NCBI GenBank assembly: GCA_965240325.2
Contig: OZ251227.1
Location: 62,001 to 126,000 of the forward strand
Source: Rebecca billardiae RCC1528
Lineage: Eukaryota; Haptophyta
DNA length: 64,000 nt
Reading direction: 5' to 3'
Part shown: positions 1 through 9,582 of the stretch, one piece after another
Numbering within the stretch: the stretch's first letter is position 1
How the letters are laid out: the number at the start of each line of letters is the position of its first letter
Made by a program: the position numbers and the translations under genes
The notes under the pieces: model-generated
Database searches by the model: none
The model's input: only the letters and a program-made list of their open reading frames with translations
Told to the model about the DNA's origin: nothing

Positions 1-224
1 ACTGTGAGAAGAGTCAGACTGTGCGTACGTACGTGTACGTAGTGATGGACGACTACGATGACGATGTGTCGTCGCGGCCGGCGATGAAGCTAGCTAGTCA
101 GCTATGGTCGTATTCGTCGTCTACTCGACTACTTGACGACGAAGTAGTAGTTGTCGTCGTCGTCGCCCATCGACCTTCGGCTTCGTCACTCAGCGGTGAG
201 GGGTGCTGGACAGTGTACGGCGCG
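1..224. other. No gene seen; low-complexity leader
   Basis: This stretch holds ACGT- and GTCGTC-type simple sequence just upstream of the first gene. I see no protein motif or RNA gene in it. It may contain the promoter and 5' UTR of the methyltransferase gene. Confidence 0.4.
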
Positions 225-1410
225 ATGGCTGCCGCCGTCATCGTCAGGCGACGACAGCAGCAGCCGGCCTGCTCGGGGCGGTGGGCTGCGGGAAGACGAC
301 GGCGACGGCGCGCGCTGCAACGGCTGCCCGCGACCGCCGCGGCCGCGCTGCTGGCAGTGGTGCTCGGCGCGTCGCCCACGTCCGCCGAGCAGCTCGAGCG
401 CGTGCTCGACGACGTGGCCGGCAGCGCGGCCATCGGCCGGCTCGGCCGCGCGCCGCTCGCGGACGGGTGCGCGCGCGTGTACGTGGACGTGGGCACGAAC
501 GTGGGCGTGCAGATCCGCAAGCTGTTCGAGGCGGACAAGTACCGCGGTGCCATGGTGCTCGGCTACTTCAACGTGCTGTTTGGCAACGGCACCAGCCGCG
601 CGACCGACGGCGCCCTGTGCGCGTTTGGGTTTGAGCCCAACCCGCTGATGACGCCGCGGCTGCGGCAGCTGGAGGAGAGCTACGCCGCGCAGGGCTGGCG
701 CGTGCGCATCTTCACCGAGACGGCGGCGGGCGCGTCCGACGGCGTGGTCAACATCTCGTACGGCGAGAGCATGGCCGACAGCCTCGCCACGATGGCGGGC
801 GCGCCCGCCGGCGCGCGGCCGGCGCTCGGCGGCGCCGTGAGGCTCGAGCGGCGGAGCTGCGCGCCGGCTGGACCTGGCGCGCTGGCTGCGCGAGGAGGTG
901 GTCTTCCGGAGGATACCGGCGCGCGGCGGCCGCGCCCGCCACCGCCCCGCGGTGCTGATGAAGCTCGACGTCGAGGGCGCCGAGATCGAGCTGCTGCCCG
1001 CGCTGCTCCGCTCAGGCGTGCTCTGCCACGTCAACCTCACGATGGCCGAGTGGCATGGGCGCATGTTTGGCGGGCCCGGCACGGCGCTCCGGAGGCGGTA
1101 TGATGGGGTCGTGCGGGGCGCCGAGCGGCAGATGCGCGCCGCGTACAGCAGGACTAGCTGCCGCGCCGTGCTCATCCAATTCGACGACGAGACCTTCGCC
1201 TTCGACGACGGCACGCGGAAGGCCAACTTCGGACCGACGAGCGAGTCTCGCGCCCACGGCTTCAACGCGTCGCTCATGACGCCGCTCCCGCCAAATAAAG
1301 AGCGTGCGACGGCTCTGGCTCCCGCTGGCGGAGCTGCGCGCGGTGCGCAGGACCAGTGGGGCAGTACTCGCGCCCCGCCGCGAGTGGGCGCCGGTCGCGC
1401 CGGAGCCTAG
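225..1410 (+). CDS. FkbM-type (Methyltransf_21) methyltransferase-like protein, frame broken once
   Basis: Probably a secretory-pathway SAM-dependent methyltransferase of the FkbM family, which methylates hydroxyls of sugars or other small molecules; the substrate is unknown. The start at 225 gives an arginine-rich N-terminus followed by a hydrophobic segment ending SPTSA (residues about 35-56), a signal peptide or signal anchor. Next come the SAM-binding motif VDVGTNVG (near 484-507) and the acidic-loop segment CAFGFEPNP (near 619-645). The conserved LMKLDVEGAEIELLP block (about 955-996) lies in another frame. The reading frame must change between about 840 and 865, just before LDLARWLREEV, and no intron of normal size fits there. 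It is therefore a sequencing indel or a genuine frameshift. The family call rests on these motifs; the C-terminal 60 residues are not recognisable. Confidence 0.7.
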
Positions 1411-1673
1411 CTAGTCGCGCATGACCGGCTGTGCCGTGTGCGGACTCTGACTCCGCTACTCGGAGTCGGAGACACTGTATGACTGTCAAACTCGCCCGGC
1501 CGATCGCCGACGCGATATGAATGCATGCGACGCCGACGTCTAGGTATATATATATAATACAGTCGTATATCGTCCTATACGACGACGTCGTACGACCGGC
1601 GGATGATATAGGTCAGCATCAGGTATCGAATAACCGGCGGCGCCGTGTCGTGAAGTCCGCGCGGCACCGTACG
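1411..1673. other. Intergenic, no gene seen
   Basis: Between the convergent methyltransferase and SGTYKP-domain genes lies a short TA repeat near 1542-1560 and CG-rich simple sequence. No coding or RNA feature was recognised. Confidence 0.4.
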
Positions 1674-2813
1674 TCAGCTCGCCGCCGCTGATGCGGCGGC
1701 GCTTCGCATGGCCGGACCGCCATCACTAGTGCCCATGTTGCCAAAGCGCGACTTCATGGGCGCCGAGCTCGGGGCGCGCAATGGCGGCTCGCTCGGTGAA
1801 GGGCGAGCGTGGCCACCGCTGGCGTTGCTGGCGCCTGTGGGGGCATCGAGCGCGCTGCCGCGTCGAGGCCGCAGCACGCGGCCGGCCGAGGACGAGTCGT
1901 CGCCGTCAGACTCAGATGCAACGGTCACATCAGAGCGCGGCTCGCGCAGCGAGGGCCACGGCTGCTCCGACGCCTGGTGCCGCGCGCGTGGCGTGGCGAG
2001 CGGGGGCAGCGCGCTGTCTCGCACGAGCACGATGCCCGAGTTGAGCGTCCAGTGGTTGCTCATCCCGTACAGGGCGTCGAGCTGCCGCCGCGGCACGTGC
2101 GATGGGCCGAGCTCGGTAGGCGTGCCGTCGGCGACGCCTCCGGCCGCGTCGCCCGCGGACGCCGGCGCGGAGGCGAGCACGTCGCCTGGCATCACAACGA
2201 CCCACAGCAGCTCGAGTGGCAGACCCACCTGCCGCGCCAGCCGGCGCGGCGGCTTGTACGTGCCGGACAGGTTGGACCAGGCGAGCAGCACGCCGTCCGT
2301 GTCGAGCAGCACCTCGCCCGCAAAGAGCACGCGGCCCTCCGCGGCGAGCTGCGCGTGGCCGCACGCGCTGCCGAAGTGCGCCGCGACCATGGAGAGGCGG
2401 AGGTGCCGCTCTCCCGGGACGAGCACGAACGCGTGCGAGCCGGAGGCGAGCGCCACGTTCCTGCGCAGCGTGCAGCACGCCTCGTCGCGCGGCAGCCGCA
2501 CGTCGCTCTGCTTGGCTCCGGCGGCGCGCAGCTTCGAGATGTGCGGTACCCACTGGTTGCCGCGCAGCATGACGGCCGGGCTGCTGCGCGACGATCGCAA
2601 GACAAAGGTGATGGTGAACTCGTTGATCAACCCAGCGTTGGACATGCTCGAGGGCAAGCCGTCGCTGTCCGCGCGTGGCCCTCCGGTCGCACAGCCGCCT
2701 GTGCTGAAGCGCGTGTTGGTGACGATCATAGCAGTCGCCCTGCGGCTGCTGCTGGCTTCGGCGGCAGAAGAGCTGGTGGGGTTTGCGGGCTCAATGGTGG
2801 CGAAGATGGGCAT
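1674..2813 (-). CDS. Protein with an SGTYKP/'SGHY.P'-type domain, function unknown
   Basis: A 379-residue frame if the Met at 2813 is used; an upstream in-frame Met exists, so the start is uncertain. The core reads GHAQLA, GRVLFAGEV, LLDTDGVLLAWSNLSGTYKP. This fits a pattern I know from protist and bacterial proteins: a His-Ser-rich strand, then AGE, then a Gly-turn, then SGHYxP. In those proteins it forms a compact beta domain of unknown biochemical role. The C-terminal 130 residues are Ser/Pro/Ala-rich and probably disordered. No signal peptide or membrane segment is evident. It lies 3' to 3' with the methyltransferase gene and downstream, on the same strand, of the unknown gene ending at 2963. 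Confidence 0.5.
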   Translation of the reverse strand: MPIFATIEPANPTSSSAAEASSSRRATAMIVTNTRFSTGGCATGGPRADSDGLPSSMSNAGLINEFTITFVLRSSRSSPAVMLRGNQWVPHISKLRAAGAKQSDVRLPRDEACCTLRRNVALASGSHAFVLVPGERHLRLSMVAAHFGSACGHAQLAAEGRVLFAGEVLLDTDGVLLAWSNLSGTYKPPRRLARQVGLPLELLWVVVMPGDVLASAPASAGDAAGGVADGTPTELGPSHVPRRQLDALYGMSNHWTLNSGIVLVRDSALPPLATPRARHQASEQPWPSLREPRSDVTVASESDGDDSSSAGRVLRPRRGSALDAPTGASNASGGHARPSPSEPPLRAPSSAPMKSRFGNMGTSDGGPAMRSAAASAAAS

Positions 2814-2962
2814 AGACAGCCTACTCGCGCGGCGTCGCGTGCGCGGGGAGGGGGATGGCAGGCGCGGTTGATGATGAGACGGATGATGGATTGCCCGCAT
2901 GGAGGATGGTGCGATGTATAGTGTGCGCGCGATGCGAATCGCAGGCGCCTCGCCGGAAGCGC

Positions 2963-3541
2963 TCACGCATTGAAGCCGACTGATTCGTCGAGCTCGTCGG
3001 ATGTGACAGCCGCACACTGGCCAGACCACGCCGTGATGGCCTCGAGCGTTGTGAGCTCGGGCTCGGGGCCGTGAGCTGGGCTCGAACGGTCGGCGGCGTA
3101 GGAAGCAATCGTCGAGTGCACGTCGCTGGGGCTGGCGCAGTCGTCCCAAACGACTGGGCACGTCAGTGGCGATGGCGGCGGGAGCAAGGGGTGGGCGGCA
3201 CGCACCGCGCGTGCCGCACGCGGCAGAGGCGCGGCGTGGACGACGGCTTCGTGCGGGAGCTGTGCGCGCGCTGCGCGCGCGCGCGCACCTCTGAACGCAC
3301 GTTGCCGGAGTGGCCCGGCTCTCACGCGCGAGCAGAGCACGTCGGTCACCCAGTGTTGCACGCGGAGGTAGGCTGCGAACATTGAAGGCAGCTCCAAGCT
3401 GCCCTTCGCGTTGAGCGTCGTGCGCACCGCGATGGAGATGATCTCGGTCGAGTGTCGCGCGTCGTCGCCGAAGCGTCGTCGCGGGCGGGTGTCGGTCGCG
3501 AGGGAGTTTGGCGACGGGTTGAAGGGTGACGAGGTGCGTTT
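2963..3541 (-). CDS. Unknown protein, C-terminal part, one predicted intron
   Basis: The frame continues across a predicted GT-AG intron at 3154-3288 (135 nt, GTGCGCG start, CCCAG end). Splicing joins ...RQRAFR to VVWDDCASPSDVH and leaves a stop at 2963. The upstream exon contains STEIISIAVRTTLNAKG and LRVQHWVTDVLCSR, which look like ordinary protein. The final exon is acidic and ends DELDESVGFNA. I do not recognise the family. The 5' limit is not supported: upstream of about 3541 the base composition changes abruptly to the AT-richer block, so the gene may be truncated by that insertion. Confidence 0.4.
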   Translation of the reverse strand, partial: KRTSSPFNPSPNSLATDTRPRRRFGDDARHSTEIISIAVRTTLNAKGSLELPSMFAAYLRVQHWVTDVLCSRVRAGPLRQRAFRGARARAARAQLPHEAVVHAAPLPRAARAVRAAHPLLPPPSPLTCPVVWDDCASPSDVHSTIASYAADRSSPAHGPEPELTTLEAITAWSGQCAAVTSDELDESVGFNA

Positions 3542-3811
3542 CCCCCCTTGGTCGTAACTTCTGGGTCGTAAGTAAAGCATGCCTTTAACCACATTATGTA
3601 CCTCTTCTCAAACTTCAGAGAATCCCATACGTTCGGGTATTGATTTCGATCATGAACGGGCCAATGAGTATTCTGCATTAGGCTCCACTTTGATTCTTTC
3701 GACGTTTTCCAACCGCGGGTGTTCCCCCAAGTCCCCGAGGACCAAGGGAGATAGCCGTAAACGGTCATTAATTATCTCCCTCCCTTGGCGAGGACCGTGC
3801 CTCTGGTACCC
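3542..3811. other. AT-richer block, left part, ending in the TACCC target duplication
   Basis: About 270 bases are clearly less GC-rich than everything around them. The block continues on the far side of the inverted-repeat element (6801-7015), so the element seems to have inserted into it. A strong hairpin is visible: CCAAGGGAGATA near 3743 pairs with TATCTCCCTCCCTTGG near 3772-3787, with a smaller CCGTAAACGG hairpin inside. On the minus strand a frame rich in Trp, Tyr and Lys can be read (near 3540-3768), but it matches no family I know. Organellar, viral or transposon origin are all possible. Confidence 0.4.
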
Positions 3812-4723
3812 GAGACCACTCCACCGAAATCGAGCCCGGCCAGGGCTTCGGCCGCCCACTGGAGGCCAGGGCTTAGCCCTGGCCGCGCCGAGCGCGGCCA
3901 GGGCTTCGCTCGCCAGCGCGAGATAGTATTGAGCTCATAGGCGATGCCGCCGCGCCGCGTGCGAGCCCTCCGTCTCGCGCTGGCTGCGGCCGCGAGCGCG
4001 TGCGGCGAGCCGTGGCGTGCGGTCGCGCACCGGCGCTGAGGTATGGTGTGCCCATCCGTGCCCTTGGCTCGTGCCCGCGCGCCCTGCTCCGCCGCTGCGG
4101 GGCGCGCGTGTGGTCGCGCCGCCTTGCTCGCTGGGCGCACCGAAAGCGCGAGCGCGCAACGAGTCACCTGTGGCGTGTCGGACCCAGCGCGTGCGCGCCT
4201 GGCGTATGGTTTGTGTTTGGCATGGCCCTGGTCACGCGCGGCGCCGGCCGTGCCCAGCGTCTGACCGCGCGCAACGCGCGCAGTACTGGTGGTGCCGGCT
4301 AGGGTCGAGCTGACCCCTCGGGGCTCGGCGGCACCCAGCCACTGGTAGGCGGCCGCGATGGGTCGACGCGTCGGATGGATGGCGGCTACACATCATGCTG
4401 GTCGCGCTCTGCCGCGTGCAGGGCGGTTGCACGGCGACAAGTGCCCCCGCGATCGTGCCGCGCTCGGGTACGAACCGGAGCAGTATGTTGCATGCGTGCC
4501 GCCCGCAGGTCGCGAGCTGGGGCGTGCTGGTCGGTGTGGCTGACGGGCGCGCTCGCGCGCGTGGCATGTGCGAGCGCGCCGCCGCCCACGCGTGCCGCCC
4601 ACGCCGCGCGGCGCGCGCCGCGCGCCGCGCGCCGCGCGGCCTACGTCGCCTCGGTGCTCGCGCGGCCGGCAGCTCCGGACGGCAGCGTGACTCGGGTCCG
4701 AGTGGCTGTCGTGTGCCAGCTGC
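3812..4723 (+). repeat. Left terminal inverted repeat of the 2,984-bp element
   Basis: Pairs base for base with 5884-6795 on the opposite strand, apart from one mismatch. Its outer 100 bases carry four copies of a GGCCAGGGCTT motif (see separate entry). The inner part is GC-rich with alternating CG runs. Confidence 0.85.
3838..3906 (+). repeat. Subterminal GGCCAGGGCTT motif cluster
   Basis: The 11-mer occurs at 3838-3848, 3864-3874 and 3896-3906, with an inverted partial copy at 3875-3884. The same cluster is mirrored near 6701-6769 in the right arm. Short repeats just inside the ends are typical transposase-binding sites of DNA transposons; here that role is inferred. Confidence 0.65.
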
Positions 4724-5883
4724 AGAGCTGGTCCTTACTAGTACACGGAGTGGGCGGCGGGTGAAGTGGTTGTAGCCGCGGTCTTGCGTCTGTGGGCGTC
4801 CGCATGCCGCGTGTCTCTTCGTACCCTGATGTACGTCATTGCCCACGGATTCTGGGGTCATATGGGCACAACGGGCTGACTGACGTCCGCTGCAACCCGT
4901 GGTGCAGGCTCGGCGTAGATGACCGTGAAGATGGCCGGTCACAAGACACACGAGCAGAAGGTATGCACACGCACCGAGGTGATGCATCGCCCCTCTTACC
5001 TTTGTGGTGGAGACCCGGAGGCGTGCGGCTGCCTGCGCATGCGCCAGAGTCGAGATGCGTAGCTCGGACGCTGCACGGGCTCGATGTGAGCGGCACTGCC
5101 TCTACTGTACTCGTGAGCGGCTGCAAGCGCACGCACGCCTCAAGAGCCGGATGCTCGCCGCGGCTGGTTTCGGCATGTAGCGCGGGCCAACGCTCTCAAC
5201 GAAGTAGGATGGAGCCTAGAATAGCGTCAGTTGTGGCGTTGGCGCCTGCCACGGCCGCGGTGTCTGATGAACGACTGTGGGAATGATTGTAAGTGCGTGA
5301 CAAGCGCTTCACTGGAGTATGAGCTGACAGCAGCAGTTCCTGGCGAGGCTTCTATTGCACACAATCGTGCCGACCTTCACTGTCTGCGGCTCACAGCAAC
5401 ACTGGTCTAGTGGGTCCACGCGAGGGTGCACGCGTGGTGGGAGCAGGCTGCGCTGCTCATCATCCACACATCACAGCTGAACACGACGCTTAGCGCGCGG
5501 AGCTGCTCGGCAGCTACCAAGTACGGGACGCTAGCCAGTGACAAGGCTGAGCCACGGCTACAGTATGCGCGTGCTGATGGCTATGATCGGCTCGGTACCC
5601 GGTGATGAAGTTCGCCAACTCCCGCCCTTCTACGGTGGCCGGCCTGAGCACAACACTGATGGTACACCACGATGCAGCGCAGTTACAGTTGTCAGCTGAA
5701 CACTTTCCGAATACCCAGTCACGGAGCATGCAGATGGTGCTGAACTGCTGTGTATCGTCCATCTCATCATGCGCTCACGGCTTGATACCAAGACAGTGGC
5801 AGTGGCCACGACCTACTACGCAGCTAGCTGTTTCCGTATGCCAAGAGGATGGACGACTACTGCAGCTTGTTTGCCAGCCTTGA

Positions 5884-6795
5884 GCAGCTGGCACACGACA
5901 GCCACTCGGACCCGAGTCACGCTGCCGTCCGGAGCTGCCGGCCGCGCGAGCGCCGAGGCGACGTAGGCCGCGCGGCGCGCGGCGCGCGGCGCGCGCCGCG
6001 CGGCGTGGGCGGCACGCGTGGGCGGCGGCGCGCTCGCACATGCCACGCGCGCGAGCGCGCCCGTCAGCCACACCGACCAGCACGCCCCAGCTCGCGACCT
6101 GCGGGCGGCACGCATGCAACATAATGCTCCGGTTCGTACCCGAGCGCGGCACGATCGCGGGGGCACTTGTCGCCGTGCAACCGCCCTGCACGCGGCAGAG
6201 CGCGACCAGCATGATGTGTAGCCGCCATCCATCCGACGCGTCGACCCATCGCGGCCGCCTACCAGTGGCTGGGTGCCGCCGAGCCCCGAGGGGTCAGCTC
6301 GACCCTAGCCGGCACCACCAGTACTGCGCGCGTTGCGCGCGGTCAGACGCTGGGCACGGCCGGCGCCGCGCGTGACCAGGGCCATGCCAAACACAAACCA
6401 TACGCCAGGCGCGCACGCGCTGGGTCCGACACGCCACAGGTGACTCGTTGCGCGCTCGCGCTTTCGGTGCGCCCAGCGAGCAAGGCGGCGCGACCACACG
6501 CGCGCCCCGCAGCGGCGGAGCAGGGCGCGCGGGCACGAGCCAAGGGCACGGATGGGCACACCATACCTCAGCGCCGGTGCGCGACCGCACGCCACGGCTC
6601 GCCGCACGCGCTCGCGGCCGCAGCCAGCGCGAGACGGAGGGCTCGCACGCGGCGCGGCGGCATCGCCTATGAGCTCAATACTATCTCGCGCTGGCGAGCG
6701 AAGCCCTGGCCGCGCTCGGCGCGGCCAGGGCTAAGCCCTGGCCTCCAGTGGGCGGCCGAAGCCCTGGCCGGGCTCGATTTCGGTGGAGTGGTCTC
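5884..6795 (-). repeat. Right terminal inverted repeat of the 2,984-bp element
   Basis: Reverse complement of 3812-4723, ending GGTCTC immediately before the TACCC duplication. The inner boundary is sharp: the left arm leaves the match after CCAGCTGC at 4723 and the right arm at 5884. Confidence 0.85.
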
Positions 6796-6800
6796 TACCC

Positions 6801-7078
6801 CTTCATCCCAGCCGGGTATGGTTATTGCACAACCTAACTGATATGGGGATATAGCCCTTGGGTGGTTGTGTGCTTACACCCTGATAAGCAAGGGGTCTTA
6901 CGGGTGGACCTCGCCCACAAAAGAAGGGTGATAGAACAACCTGGAGCGGTACTTTCGCCGTATGCAAGTTTAAAATGATTATACCGTCTTTTTAAAATCA
7001 TAGAATTAGTATGCCCCCGACGCCGGCCCATGGCTGCCGCACGTGCGTGCCCCGCATTACCTCGAGCGTGTACATGCA
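6801..7078. other. AT-richer block, right part
   Basis: From 6801 to about 7015 the composition matches 3542-3811, with TTTAAAATGATT and TTTTTAAAATCAT runs near 6970-7000, and returns to GC-rich sequence near 7016. A minus-strand frame can be read (6834-7015) but has no recognisable motif. Confidence 0.4.
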
Positions 7079-7796
7079 CGCGACGGGTGTCCTGTCAGCG
7101 AGGGCGGGGTGGCGTAGATGGTCTCGTGGGAGGTGCGTCAGTGTGCCGAAGACGTCTCGACACCTTGGTGGCATGCCCACACCTCTCCTTGTCGCCGCTT
7201 GCGTGCTGTGTGCTCGGCCAGCCGTTTGGAGTGCACGCCTGCACGTGCACGGCCAGTGTCGGGCGGATCGAGCCGCAGTGAGTGGTCGTGCGGGTACTCC
7301 CACTCGGTGCGCCTCTCTACCACGGTTGCAAGCCCTCGTGCATCAACACCAAGCCGTGCACTCGAACCCACGACGTGTTCAACGTCATCATGGTCCGGTA
7401 CCCGACATCGTCATTGTGGACTCTTGTAGCTCGCGTCTGACTGGATTCGACAGGTTCCACGACACGCACGAGGGCTTGCAACAGTGGTAGAGAGGTGCAC
7501 CGAGTGGGAGTGCCCGCACGACCACTCTGCACTGCGTCTCGATCCGCGCCCGACACTGGCCGTGCACGTGCCAGGCCGAGTGCACTCCAAACGGGCTCAG
7601 GGCCGAGCACGCAGCACGCAAGCGGCGACAAGCCGACAGGAGAGATGTGGGCATGCCACCAAGGTGTCGAGGCACGTCTTCGGCACATCACTGACGCACG
7701 ACCTCCCACGATATATGCATGAGACGACCATATGATATGGATCTACGCCACCCGCCGCCCTCGCTGCCAGGCCAGGCACCCCGCGGCGTCGCGTAG
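7079..7796. repeat. Degenerate large inverted repeat
   Basis: The arms, about 7079-7341 and 7466-7796, match in reverse complement with many substitutions and small indels. Matching blocks include CAGCGAGGGCGG with GGGTGGCGTAGAT at the outside and CTCTCTACCAC...GCAAGCCCTCGTGC at the inside. The right arm carries an extra AT-rich stretch near 7711-7740. The 124-bp loop has no gene. I saw no target duplication. It looks like an older foldback element than the one to its left. Confidence 0.6.
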
Positions 7797-8235
7797 CAGC
7801 CACTAGCTAGCGAGTAGCGGCGCATGTAACTCTAAAAACTCGCACTCGCGTCTCGCCTCGAGCAGCAGGCTTGCGCATGGTAAATATATGCGCGCGGGGG
7901 AGTGCCGCCCGGGGACCGGCGCACGTGCGGCAGCCATGGGCCGGCGTCGCGGGGGCATAATCTCTGCGTGATGGAGGCGTTCACGCACAGCTAGGGTCGT
8001 CAATGATATATATATATAGGATATACGCTACAGATGAGCGGCATGGCGCTGTCAGAGCGGCGGGTGAGAAAGCCCGCGGCGCGCCATCAGGATCGCCGCG
8101 TGCCACGGCGGCCAGTCGCGTGCGCAGGCGCACTTGAGAGAGCGGCCCAGGCCACGGCGCGGGCGGCAGGCTGGCCGGGCGGAGCAGCCTGGGCGCGGGC
8201 CCCGATCGCGGGCGAGGCCGTGGCAGCGTGCGGCG
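7797..8235. other. Intergenic downstream of dusA, no gene seen
   Basis: Contains a short TA repeat near 8004-8018 and GC-rich sequence after the dusA stop. No coding or RNA gene was recognised. Confidence 0.4.
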
Positions 8236-9465
8236 TCACGCCGCCTCGCCCTCTGCGCCGCCGGCGCCGCCCGCCGCGGGGCCGGCCGCACCGTCGGCGC
8301 TCGCGCTCGCGCGCTCGGCGGGCTCGCGGTCGTCGTCGGCCGGGCGCTCCTCGCGCACGCGCTCGCTGAGCAGCGCGAGCCCCTCCGCGAGGATCTCCGC
8401 GACGTGCTCGCCCACGAGCTCCGCGTCGGGCGCGCTGACGGCGCCGCCCCTCGGCGCCGGCCAGCGGCGCGCCGCGCGCTCGCCCGCGCGCGCCAGCTGC
8501 TGCCGCCAGCGCGCGCCGTCGCGGCAGCCGTGGAAGAGGCCGTGCACCGGGCGCACGAGCACGCGCACGGCGCTCACGGCGGGGCTGCCCGCGCGCACGA
8601 GCTCCGCCGCCGCCTCCGCCGCGTAGCACGCGTACGCCTCCGCCACCTCCGCGCGGCTGCCGCCCGCGTTGGGCGCGCCGAACAGCGCGCGGTCCGCGTC
8701 CGCGAGCAGCCATGGCTCCGCGTACGCCTGACGGCCAATCATCACGCCGCTGACGGCGGAGGCGGCGAGGTGGCGGCGCGCCTCGCCGAGCGACCTGATC
8801 CCGCCGTTGATCGTCACGCGCGCGTGCGGCAGCGCGTCCGCCAGCGCGTGCACCACGCCGTGGCTGAGCGGCGGCACGCTCCTGTTGCGCAGCGGGTCGA
8901 GGCCGAGCAGAGCCTTGCGCGCGTGCACGATCAGGTGGTCGACGCCGCCGAGGTCGGAGGCGGCGTTGCAGAAGGCGAGGAGCTCAGCCCACGAGTCCGC
9001 CTCGTCCACGCCGATCCGGCACTTGAGCGACGGCGCCTGCCCCGTCGCGCGGCCGATGCTCGCGCAGATGCGCGCGGCCGCCGCCGGCTCCCTCATCAGC
9101 CGCGCGCCAAAGCACGAGTCGGACGGCGCGGGGCAGCCGGCGTTGAGGTTGACGGCGTCGTAGCCGTACTCGCGCGTGCACACGAGCGCCGCGCGGCCCA
9201 TCAGCTCGGCCGACGCGCCGCCGAGCTGCGCCACCACCGGCGACTCGCACGCGTGCCGGCCGAGCAGCTCGTCGAGCGCCGAGCGGTCGGACGCGGCCGC
9301 GCGCGCGCACACGGCCTGGTCCCACACCATCTCCGTGTACAGCACGGTGCGCCGCGTGAGCAGGCGCGCGAGGTATCGGAAGTGCCGGTCCGTGCAGTCG
9401 AGCATCGGCGCGACCGACAGCGCCTCGTGCCCGCCGGGCGGCGGCGCGTCCGCGCCGTACCACAT
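8236..9465 (-). CDS. dusA: tRNA-dihydrouridine synthase A
   Basis: FMN-dependent enzyme that reduces uridines in the D-loop of tRNA. From the Met at 9465 the protein is 409 residues, close to usual DusA length. It begins almost at once with the family opening SVAPMLDCTDRHFRYLARLL. The catalytic-cysteine segment is VNLNAGCPAP, followed by LKCRIGVDE, VHARKALLGLDPLRNR (the DusA-type loop), TINGGI and GVMIGRQAYAEPWLL for FMN phosphate binding, then VHGLFHG. The C-terminal 60 residues are low-complexity Ala/Gly/Glu. The start is chosen because upstream in-frame sequence is only the antisense of the neighbouring gene. It is divergent from the giant ATPase gene, with 117 bases between starts, so the two probably share a promoter region. 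No frame breaks are seen. Confidence 0.92.
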   Translation of the reverse strand: MWYGADAPPPGGHEALSVAPMLDCTDRHFRYLARLLTRRTVLYTEMVWDQAVCARAAASDRSALDELLGRHACESPVVAQLGGASAELMGRAALVCTREYGYDAVNLNAGCPAPSDSCFGARLMREPAAAARICASIGRATGQAPSLKCRIGVDEADSWAELLAFCNAASDLGGVDHLIVHARKALLGLDPLRNRSVPPLSHGVVHALADALPHARVTINGGIRSLGEARRHLAASAVSGVMIGRQAYAEPWLLADADRALFGAPNAGGSRAEVAEAYACYAAEAAAELVRAGSPAVSAVRVLVRPVHGLFHGCRDGARWRQQLARAGERAARRWPAPRGGAVSAPDAELVGEHVAEILAEGLALLSERVREERPADDDREPAERASASADGAAGPAAGGAGGAEGEAA

Positions 9466-9582
9466 GTGGGCCGCGTGGCAGGGGGCCCCGGCCGATGCGC
9501 TTGGATCAAACCCCGCGCCCGCCGCCCGGCCGCGGGGCAGCTGCAGGCTGGCGGCTGCGCGGCGCGCGCTGCGGCCGGCACG
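9466..9582. promoter_or_regulatory. Short bidirectional intergenic region (dusA / giant ATPase)
   Basis: Only 117 bases separate the divergent start codons at 9465 and 9583. It must hold both 5' UTRs and any shared promoter. No TATA-like box is visible. Confidence 0.4.

Larger units (their letters stand above)
3812..6795. mobile_element. Long-TIR (foldback-type) element, 2,984 bp, non-autonomous by inspection
   Basis: The arms 3812-4723 and 5884-6795 are reverse complements, both 912 bp. By eye they differ at one base (the codon at about 4483 against its partner near 6124), so they are very young or were homogenised. The termini begin GAGACCACTCC, and the flanks are the direct repeat TACCC (3807-3811 and 6796-6800), a 5-bp target-site duplication. 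The 1,160-bp centre has no recognisable transposase; its longest frame (4792-5286) is 164 codons without known motifs. This is the structure of a foldback or long-TIR DNA transposon moved in trans. The superfamily cannot be named. Confidence 0.85.

Noticed and set aside
3772-4302. Short frames inside the inverted arms (for example the repeated 129-145-codon frames)
   Set aside because: They occur in mirrored pairs because the arms are identical; Arg/Ala-rich, no family, open on both strands.
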